From: Actinomycetales bacterium
GTDB taxonomy: Bacteria > Actinomycetota > Actinomycetes > Actinomycetales > Actinomycetaceae
DNA: 5,223 nucleotides
Direction of reading: 5' to 3'
Assembly (NCBI GenBank): GCA_022838965.1
Contig: JALHDK010000148.1
Location: 1 to 5,223 of the forward strand
This document shows positions 1-5,223 of this stretch, one piece after another (the first letter of the stretch is position 1; every line of letters starts with the position of its first letter). A program made the translations under genes and the position numbers. Below the pieces are notes generated by a model, which saw only the letters and a program-made list of their open reading frames with translations, had not been told where the DNA came from and did no database searches.

Positions 1-2011
1 GGGCCGCGAAGTACCGCTGCGCCTGCTCCAGCGGGCAGCGGAGGTCCTCCTCGGAGTGGATCACCAGGGTGGGGGTCCGCACCGCCCCCACGTGCGCCAT
101 CGGGCTCTGGGCCGCGATCCGCTCGGGCTCGCTGCCGGTGTACGCCTCCGAGAAGAACCACCCGATGTCGCTGGTGCCCACGAAGTTCACCGGGTCCAGG
201 TAGCCGCGCTCCACGATCGCGCCGGCGAAGCGGTGGTCGTGCGCGATCGTCCACGCGGTGAGGTATCCCCCGTAGGACCCGCCCTGGATTCCGACCCGGG
301 TGCCGTCCAGCTGCGGGAACGCCGCCACGGCGCCGTCGAGGAAGGCGAGCACGTCGGCCATGTCCACCGTGCCCAGCGCGTGCCGGATGGCCAGCCCGTG
401 GGCCCGCCCGTAGCTCGCCGAGCCCCGCGGGTTGCACTGCACCACCGCGTAGCCCGCCGCCGCGTATACCTGCGCCTCGTCGAACCAGCCCCAGCCGTAC
501 TGCGCGTAGGGGCCGCCGTGGATGTTCAGCAGCACCGGGTGCGGCCCCTCACCCTCCGGCAGGTACACCCAGCCGTGCACCGGGTAGCCGTCCGCCGACG
601 GCGTGGTGAACTCCACCTGCGGCGCCAGCCGGGTGCCCTCCCGGAGTGCGGCGGCGAAGTCGGTCAGCCGCCGCACCTCGCCGTCGACGACGGCGCCCAC
701 CTCGCCCGGCGTCGCCGGGTCGGCGTAGGTGACGACGACGGTCCCGCCCGCCTCCGCGGCCCCGGTCACCACGAGCTCCCCCGCAAGCACCACCCGGGGC
801 GCGGCGTCGGGAGTCACGGCGAACAGCACCCCGGCGCCGCGGACGGCGGCGACCGAGAGCACGCCGTCCGGGCCGAACGGCACGGGCACGGACTCGCCGT
901 GGTCGTGGGCCTCGAGGTCGGTGAGGAGGCGTGGTTCCGGCTCAGCACCGATGGCCGCGGCGTCCAGGGCGAAGACTCCGAGGTTGCGGGCCACGAAGTC
1001 ACGCCCGTCCGCGCCGAGGTCCCCGCCGGACAGGAACAGGGTGGCGCCGTCCCGCGAGAAGGTGGGGCGGGCGTAGGAGAACCGGCCGTCCGGGGCGCCG
1101 GCGACGAGCTCGGGGACCGGAAGCGGCGCCTCGGCGCCCGCGGTCCCGGTCCCCTCCGGCTGCTCCGCCGTCCGCGGGAGCCGGACGCGGTGGACCATCG
1201 AGCGGAGGTCGGTGTCCGCGCCGTCGTGGAGGGCGGCGGTGAAGAAGAGGTGGGCGCCGTCCGGGGAGAAGCACGGGTCCGCGGCGTCACGGTCGAGGGG
1301 CGTGAGGCGGCGGGCCACCGGCAGGTCCTTCGTGCCGCCGAGCCGGCGCGGGTCCGGCAGGGCGGCGGGGGCAGCACCGCCGGCGCCCCCACCCGGGGCC
1401 GCGGGGGCGGCATCGCCGGCGTCCCCACCCGGGGCCGCGGCCGCCTGCGCCGCCCGACCGACCGGCGGGAGCCAGGGCTCCGCGTCCACGGGCGGCACGT
1501 CGAGGAGGAACACGCCCTGCCGCTTGTCCTCCACGTACCCGAGCCCGTTCATCTGGTACTTGAATCCGGTCACGCGGCGCGGGTCCTCGTGCGCGGCGTC
1601 CACCCCCTCGACCGTGCCGTACCGGCCCGGCGCGGGGATGCGGGCGCAGAACGCCAGCCGGGCGGAGTCCGGGGACCACGCGAAGTCGCCCACCCCGAGC
1701 GGGGCGTCGGTGAGGACCCGCGGCTCGCCACCCCCCGCGCCGACGATCGCGAGCTGGGGGCGGTCCTTCCCGTCGCGGCGGAGGAAGGCGATCAGCGCGC
1801 CGTCGGGGCTGAACTGCGGCGCGGTGTCGGCGCGCCCGCGGGTGAGGCGCCGCGGCGCCACGGCAGCGGTGGTGTCCACAAGCCAGAGCTGGCCGGTGTA
1901 GCCGTCCGTCGCGAAACTCGGGCGGGAGGTGGCGACGACGGCCCACCGGCCGTCCGGGCTGAGCGTGGGACGGGAGACGGTGGTGATCAGCTCGAGCTGC
2001 GCGGGTTTCAC
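1..2011 (-). CDS. S9 family serine peptidase (prolyl oligopeptidase / acylaminoacyl-peptidase type), 3' end cut by window edge
   Basis: This is an alpha/beta-hydrolase peptidase that probably cleaves short peptides in the cytoplasm; no signal peptide or membrane segment is visible. By hand translation, 670 residues are open without a stop. The N-terminal part (about 1-450) has beta-propeller repeats of the SPDG type near residues 28, 68, 114, 249, 319 and 381. The C-terminal catalytic domain has the oxyanion motif HGGP (498-501), NPRGS (527-531), nucleophile motif GGSYGGY with Ser579, and HSEED with the likely catalytic Asp656. The catalytic His is expected roughly 30 residues further on, beyond the window, so only the C-terminal tail is missing. 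The GTG at 2011-2009 is the only reasonable start, because an in-frame TAG lies four codons upstream (2023-2021) and AGGA sits 7 bases before it. Residues 191-214 form an Ala/Gly/Pro-rich tandem repeat. It lies 37 bases after the glucosidase gene, so co-transcription is likely. Family is certain; subfamily (S9C-like) and substrate are not. Confidence 0.93.
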   Translation of the reverse strand, partial: MKPAQLELITTVSRPTLSPDGRWAVVATSRPSFATDGYTGQLWLVDTTAAVAPRRLTRGRADTAPQFSPDGALIAFLRRDGKDRPQLAIVGAGGGEPRVLTDAPLGVGDFAWSPDSARLAFCARIPAPGRYGTVEGVDAAHEDPRRVTGFKYQMNGLGYVEDKRQGVFLLDVPPVDAEPWLPPVGRAAQAAAAPGGDAGDAAPAAPGGGAGGAAPAALPDPRRLGGTKDLPVARRLTPLDRDAADPCFSPDGAHLFFTAALHDGADTDLRSMVHRVRLPRTAEQPEGTGTAGAEAPLPVPELVAGAPDGRFSYARPTFSRDGATLFLSGGDLGADGRDFVARNLGVFALDAAAIGAEPEPRLLTDLEAHDHGESVPVPFGPDGVLSVAAVRGAGVLFAVTPDAAPRVVLAGELVVTGAAEAGGTVVVTYADPATPGEVGAVVDGEVRRLTDFAAALREGTRLAPQVEFTTPSADGYPVHGWVYLPEGEGPHPVLLNIHGGPYAQYGWGWFDEAQVYAAAGYAVVQCNPRGSASYGRAHGLAIRHALGTVDMADVLAFLDGAVAAFPQLDGTRVGIQGGSYGGYLTAWTIAHDHRFAGAIVERGYLDPVNFVGTSDIGWFFSEAYTGSEPERIAAQSPMAHVGAVRTPTLVIHSEEDLRCPLEQAQRYFAA
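1369..1440. repeat. 36-base tandem duplication inside the S9 peptidase gene
   Basis: Two directly adjacent 36-base copies (1369-1404 and 1405-1440) match at 33 of 36 positions and share the exact 18-base core ccccacccggggccgcgg. The period is a multiple of three, so the reading frame is kept. The copies encode two 12-residue units (residues 191-202 and 203-214) that agree at 9 of 12 positions around the core AAPGG. The segment lies in an Ala/Gly/Pro-rich loop between propeller repeats and is probably disordered. It looks like replication slippage in a GC-rich tract. Confidence 0.85.
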
Positions 2012-2018
2012 CGGTCCA

Positions 2019-2022
2019 TCCT
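2019..2022 (-). promoter_or_regulatory. Ribosome binding site of the S9 peptidase gene
   Basis: AGGA on the minus strand lies 7 bases before the GTG at 2011. With the in-frame TAG just upstream at 2023-2021, it fixes this GTG as the start. The nearby ATG at 2019-2017 is in another frame and meets a stop after three codons. Confidence 0.6.
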
Positions 2023-2048
2023 AGGCAGCCGCCGGATCGCCGGCCCGG

Positions 2049-3473
2049 TCAGGGAATCTCCACCCGGTGGGTGCGGGCCACCTGGGCATACCAGCGCGCC
2101 GACGCCTTCGGGGTCCGCCGCTGCGTCCCGTAATCCACGCGCACGATCCCGAAGCGGGGGCCGTAACCCCACGCCCACTCGAAGTTGTCCATGAAGGACC
2201 AGAGGAGGTAGCCGCGCACGTCCGCCCCCTGCTCGATCGCGGCGTGGACCGCCGCCAGGTGGTCCCGGACGAAGACCAGCCGGTCGGCGGAGTCGTCCAC
2301 GAACCCGGATGCGTCCGGGACGTCGTCGAACGCAGCGCCGTTCTCGGTGACCACCAGGGGGATGCCGGCGGGGCCGGTGTACTCCCGGTGCAGCCGCACC
2401 AGGTGGCGGGTCAGCGCCTCCGGCTGGATGTCCCAGCCCATCGCCGTGGTGGGCAGCCCCCGGGGGACCACCCGGATGCGCTCGGCGCCCACGTAGGGGT
2501 TCCGGCTCGGGCGCCCGCGCGGCGTCAGGGAGACGAGCGGCGAGTCGTCATCCGGGGCCGGGGCGGCGCAGGCCTCGCCACGGTAGTAGTTGATGCCGAG
2601 GACGTCGATAGGGGTGGAGATGACCTCCATGTCCCCGTCCTTCGCCACCCGGCCGAGGCCGGCCTCCGCCATGTCCTCGAGCACGTCGGCCGGGTAGGCG
2701 CCCCGGAAGAGGGGGTCGAGGAACACCCGGTTGAAGGCCCCGTCCACCTGCCGGGCCGCCGCGACGTCCGCGGGATTCCCGGGATCGGCCGGGTCGGCGA
2801 CGGTCTGGTTCAGGGTGATGCCTAGCTGGACGTTCCGGCCCGCCCCCCGCAGCCGCTGGATCGCCAGGCCGTGCCCCAGCAGCAGGTGGTGGGCGGCGTC
2901 GACGGCCTCCGACGGCGAGGTGTGGCCGGGCGCGTGCTCGCCACCGGCGTAGGCGAGGAAGGAGGAGCACCACGGCTCGTTGAGGGTGGTCCACACCGGC
3001 ACCCGGTCGCCGAGGGCGGCGAACAGGGCCCCGGCGTAGTCCGCGAAGCGGTACGCGGTGTCGCGGTTGGTCCAGCCGCCCTTCTCCTGGAGGGCCTGGG
3101 GCAGGTCCCAGTGGTAGAGCGTGAGCCACGGGCGGATGCCGTGGGTGAGGAGTTCGTCGACCAGCCGCTGGTAGAAGTCGACGCCGGCCGGGTTGGTGGG
3201 ACCGTCGTCGGGCCGGACGCGGGCCCACGAGGTGGAGAAGCGGTACGTGTCGATGCCGAGCTCGGCCATGAGGGCGACGTCGGCGGGCATGCGGTGGTAG
3301 TGGTCGCAGGCCACGTCCCCGTTCTCCCCGTTCGCGATCGCGCCGGGGACGCGGCAGAAGGCGTCCCAGATGGAGTCGCGGCGGCCGTCCTCGTGGACGG
3401 CGCCCTCGATCTGGTAGGCGGCGGTGGCGGTCCCGAACGAGAAGCCCGGCGGGAAGGTGAGGACGGTGGTCAT
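2049..3473 (-). CDS. GH1 family beta-glucosidase (bglC-like)
   Basis: This is a 474-residue retaining beta-glucosidase of glycoside hydrolase family 1, a full (beta/alpha)8-barrel of normal family length. It hydrolyses cellobiose or other beta-glucosides to glucose, and the absence of a signal peptide places it in the cytoplasm. Visible landmarks are the N-terminal GH1 signature FSFGTATAAYQIEGA (11-25) with sugar-binding Gln21, YHWDLP with His121, TLNEPW with acid/base Glu166, INYY (294-297), VVTENG with nucleophile Glu377, and LLWSFMDNFEWAWGY (423-437) with Trp425, Glu432 and Trp433. Glu432-Trp433 is the pattern of enzymes acting on unphosphorylated glucosides, not 6-phospho-beta-glucosidases, which fits ABC uptake better than a PTS. 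The ATG at 3473 overlaps the permease stop as ATGA and has AAGGAG 10 bases upstream. The frame stays open far upstream, but that extension is Arg/Pro/His-rich and lies out of frame inside the permease gene. Exact natural substrate (cellobiose, cello-oligomers or plant glucosides) is inferred from context. Confidence 0.96.
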   Translation of the reverse strand: MTTVLTFPPGFSFGTATAAYQIEGAVHEDGRRDSIWDAFCRVPGAIANGENGDVACDHYHRMPADVALMAELGIDTYRFSTSWARVRPDDGPTNPAGVDFYQRLVDELLTHGIRPWLTLYHWDLPQALQEKGGWTNRDTAYRFADYAGALFAALGDRVPVWTTLNEPWCSSFLAYAGGEHAPGHTSPSEAVDAAHHLLLGHGLAIQRLRGAGRNVQLGITLNQTVADPADPGNPADVAAARQVDGAFNRVFLDPLFRGAYPADVLEDMAEAGLGRVAKDGDMEVISTPIDVLGINYYRGEACAAPAPDDDSPLVSLTPRGRPSRNPYVGAERIRVVPRGLPTTAMGWDIQPEALTRHLVRLHREYTGPAGIPLVVTENGAAFDDVPDASGFVDDSADRLVFVRDHLAAVHAAIEQGADVRGYLLWSFMDNFEWAWGYGPRFGIVRVDYGTQRRTPKASARWYAQVARTHRVEIP

Positions 3474-5223
3474 CCCTTGACAGCTCCTTGCATGATGCCG
3501 GAGACCAGGTGCCGGCCGGCGGCGATGAAGACCAGGACCAGCGGGATGGTCGCAGCGACCACTCCCGCCATGATCATGGAGTAGTCCTTGAAGTATGAGG
3601 CCTGCAGGAGCTGCAGGGCCACGGGCAGGGTCGGCTCTGCCGATCCGAGTGCGATGTACGGCCAGAAGAAGGTGGTCCACGAGCCCGCGAACGTGACGAG
3701 GGCGAGCAGGGCCGCGGCCGGCCGTGCCGTGGGAAGCGCGATGTGCCAGAAGGTGCGGTGCAGCGAGCAGCCGTCGACCCGGGCCGCCTCGATGAGCTCG
3801 GTGGGGAGGGCGTCGCGGAGGTACTGCGTCATCCAGAACACGCCGAATGCCGTGACCAGTCCGGGCACGATGACGGACTTCAGGTCGCCGATCCAGCCGA
3901 GCCGGGACATGAGGATGAACAGCGGCACCACGCTGAGCTGGGTGGGGACGGCCATCGTGGCGATGATGACCACGAGCAGGGGCCCACGGCCCCGGAAGTC
4001 CAGCTTCGCGAACGAGTAGCCGGCGAGAGTGGAGAAGAGGGCCACCGAGACGGCGGTGACGACGCCCACCACCGCGGAGTTCCACAGCGCCGGGAAGAAG
4101 TTCACGTCCGAGGTCACGACCCGCTCCAGGTTCGCGAGCAGATTGCCCCCGGGGACGGGCGGGGGGACGGGGTTGCGGGCGATGGTCGCGGCGTCCGACG
4201 ACGCCAGCAGCACCGCGTACCACAGCGGCGCGGCGGCGGCCAGCAGCACGACGCCGAGGGTCGCGTAGGTCACCCGGCCGGCGCGGCGGTCGGCGCCGCC
4301 TCCCGCGGAGGGGTGGGCACCGCCGGAGGTGATCCGGCGCGTGATCGCGAGGTTCACCAGACTGACCGCGAGGATCAGGAGGAAGAGGATCCAGGTCACG
4401 GCGGCGGCGAGGCCCAGGCTCTTCTCGGTGCCGTACCCCAGTTCGTACAGGTAGAGGCTCAGCGTCATCCACTGCCGGTCGGACCCGCCGTACCCCCGGA
4501 TGTCGTACATGCGCGGCTCGTCGAACACCTGGAGACCGGTGATGGTGGTGATGATCACCACGAAGATGATGGTCGCCCGGATGGAGGGGACGGTGACGCT
4601 CACGAACTGGCGCAGCCGGCCGGCGCCGTCGACGAGGGCCGCCTCGTAGAGGTCTCGCGGCACGGACCGCATCGCCGCCAGCAGGAGCAGGGTGGTGTAG
4701 CCGGTCCACCGGAAGCCGACCATGGTGGCGATCGCGACGTGGGACGCGAGCCGGTCCGAGTGCCAGCCGACCGGGTCCAGCCCCGCGCCGGTGAGGAGGG
4801 CGTTGATGATGCCCGACTGCTCGGCGAACATGTTCGCGAAGATGAGGGACACGGCAACGGGGGCAACCACGTAGGGGAGCAGGACGCCCATCCGCCAGAA
4901 CGTCCGGGCGCGGATCCTGGCGTCGAGGACAGCCGCGAGCGCGAGGGCCATCGCGACCAGGGGGACGGTCGAGAGCACGAAGATGCTGGCCGTGTTGGCC
5001 AGCGCGCGCCAGAAGCGCTCCCGCCCGAGGACCTCCACGTAGTTCCGGAGCCCGACGAAGTCCCCCTGCCCTCCGATCAGGTGCCAGTCGTGCACCGAGA
5101 CCCAGGAACTGTAGAGCAGCGGGTAGAGACCCACGAGTGCGAACAGGATGAAGAACGGGCTGATGTACAGGTACGTGGAGAGCCTGTCCTGGAGGCGTGA
5201 GGGGCCATGGCGGCGTGAGAGGC
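3470..5223 (-). CDS. Fused MalF-MalG type sugar ABC transporter permease (CebF-CebG-like), 5' end cut by window edge
   Basis: This is an inner-membrane importer subunit, probably for cellobiose or related beta-glucosides. One open frame encodes both permeases that normally come from two genes. The first half (5221 to about 4343) has six predicted membrane helices, beginning with YLYISPFFILFALVGLYPLL. Its EAA loop YEAALVDGAGRLRQFVSVTVP (4648-4586) contacts the ATPase. It also has the FDEPRMYD segment (about 4522-4499), which I associate with CebF-type permeases. The second half (about 4273 to 3470) has six more helices, its own EAA loop IEAARVDGCSLHRTFWHIALP (3793-3731), and the typical MalG ending GAVKG. 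The frame is open to the right edge with no in-frame ATG or GTG before TM1, so the true start is outside; the GTG at 5134 lies inside TM1 and is not the start. No ATPase is present; a shared MsiK-like ATPase elsewhere is likely. The fusion could be real or arise from a one-base error near 4270-4350. Confidence 0.92.
   Translation of the reverse strand, partial: LSRRHGPSRLQDRLSTYLYISPFFILFALVGLYPLLYSSWVSVHDWHLIGGQGDFVGLRNYVEVLGRERFWRALANTASIFVLSTVPLVAMALALAAVLDARIRARTFWRMGVLLPYVVAPVAVSLIFANMFAEQSGIINALLTGAGLDPVGWHSDRLASHVAIATMVGFRWTGYTTLLLLAAMRSVPRDLYEAALVDGAGRLRQFVSVTVPSIRATIIFVVIITTITGLQVFDEPRMYDIRGYGGSDRQWMTLSLYLYELGYGTEKSLGLAAAVTWILFLLILAVSLVNLAITRRITSGGAHPSAGGGADRRAGRVTYATLGVVLLAAAAPLWYAVLLASSDAATIARNPVPPPVPGGNLLANLERVVTSDVNFFPALWNSAVVGVVTAVSVALFSTLAGYSFAKLDFRGRGPLLVVIIATMAVPTQLSVVPLFILMSRLGWIGDLKSVIVPGLVTAFGVFWMTQYLRDALPTELIEAARVDGCSLHRTFWHIALPTARPAAALLALVTFAGSWTTFFWPYIALGSAEPTLPVALQLLQASYFKDYSMIMAGVVAATIPLVLVFIAAGRHLVSGIMQGAVKG
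3484..3489 (-). promoter_or_regulatory. Ribosome binding site of the beta-glucosidase gene
   Basis: AAGGAG on the minus strand lies 10 bases before the ATG at 3473, inside the last codons of the permease gene. With the 4-base ATGA overlap (3473-3470) this supports the chosen start and suggests translational coupling between transporter and enzyme. Confidence 0.75.
4274..4342 (-). other. Linker joining the MalF-type and MalG-type halves
   Basis: About 23 residues connect the last helix of the MalF half to the first helix of the MalG half. They are rich in Gly, Ala, Ser and Arg (TRRITSGGAHPSAGG followed by ADRRAGR). Both permease types of this family are expected to keep the C-terminus of MalF and the N-terminus of MalG in the cytoplasm, and the flanking arginines agree with the positive-inside rule, so one chain can form both halves. 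No ATG, GTG or TTG in this frame lies in the linker. The first candidate start after it is the GTG at 4273-4271, which has only GGGAGG about 25 bases upstream, too far for a normal ribosome site. Confidence 0.7.

Noticed and set aside
2031..2044. Small hairpin GCCGG-CGAT-CCGGC between the glucosidase and peptidase genes, considered as a terminator
   Set aside because: The stem has only five pairs, has no T-run after it, and lies immediately before the peptidase ribosome site. Such short GC palindromes are common in this composition.
56..2194. A long plus-strand open frame (712 codons) opposite the peptidase gene
   Set aside because: Its product is a low-complexity Arg/Gly/Val/Pro-rich chain with no recognisable domain. 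It is the mirror of the real minus-strand S9 gene, whose motifs are intact. Long antisense frames are expected in DNA this rich in G and C.
4271..4273. GTG considered as the start of a separate MalG gene
   Set aside because: No stop separates it from the MalF half in the same frame, and no ribosome site lies at normal distance. It is kept as a possible internal start but not annotated as a separate gene.
3474..4709. Upstream extension of the glucosidase frame by 412 codons
   Set aside because: The added stretch is Arg/Pro/His-rich, overlaps the permease in another frame and lacks any domain. The family signature and the ribosome site both place the real start at 3473.
5010..5023. Partial match to the CebR operator (TGGGAGCGCTCCCA)
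   Set aside because: The site matches at about 10 of 14 positions with only one good half, and lies inside the permease coding sequence. By a rough estimate one or two such matches are expected by chance in a window of this size.
3743..5200. A plus-strand open frame of 485 codons opposite the permease
   Set aside because: The product is Asp/Gly/His/Arg-rich with no domain, no hydrophobic core and no ribosome site that I could see. It lies antisense to a clear membrane protein gene.

Overview
The window reads as chromosomal DNA from a high-GC actinobacterium. G and C dominate, third codon positions are almost always G or C, one gene starts with GTG, and genes overlap by ATGA. The protein relatives that come to mind (CebF/CebG-type sugar permeases, an actinobacterial GH1 beta-glucosidase and an S9 peptidase) fit this. 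The lineage cannot be fixed from the sequence alone; a Micrococcales- or Streptomyces-like organism is a guess.

All three genes lie on the minus strand, so transcription runs from right to left. (1) At 5223-3470 is a sugar ABC-importer permease whose start is off the right edge. It is one uninterrupted reading frame that holds a complete MalF-type half followed by a complete MalG-type half. (2) At 3473-2049 is a GH1 beta-glucosidase of 474 residues, which overlaps the permease stop by ATGA. (3) At 2011-1 is a serine peptidase of family S9, which starts 37 bases after the glucosidase stop and runs off the left edge just before its catalytic histidine would appear. Its frame is open to the window edge; I translated it by hand and found no frameshift or internal stop.

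The layout matches the cebE-cebF-cebG-bglC type of locus known from Streptomyces. There a lipoprotein binding protein and two permeases import cellobiose or other short beta-glucosides, energised by a shared ATPase encoded elsewhere (MsiK), and a cytoplasmic GH1 enzyme splits the sugar to glucose. The binding protein, the ATPase and any LacI-type regulator are not in the window. The close spacing suggests that the S9 peptidase is co-transcribed, although no known step of beta-glucoside use needs it.

The most unusual feature is that the two permeases, normally separate genes, are joined in frame. The linker would lie in the cytoplasm, so the fusion is topologically sound. An out-of-frame GTGA at the junction looks like a remnant of the usual overlapping stop and start, so either a real recent fusion or a one-base sequencing error is possible. 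A second small oddity is a 36-base tandem duplication inside the propeller domain of the peptidase. I saw no RNA genes, mobile elements, CRISPR arrays or convincing terminators.
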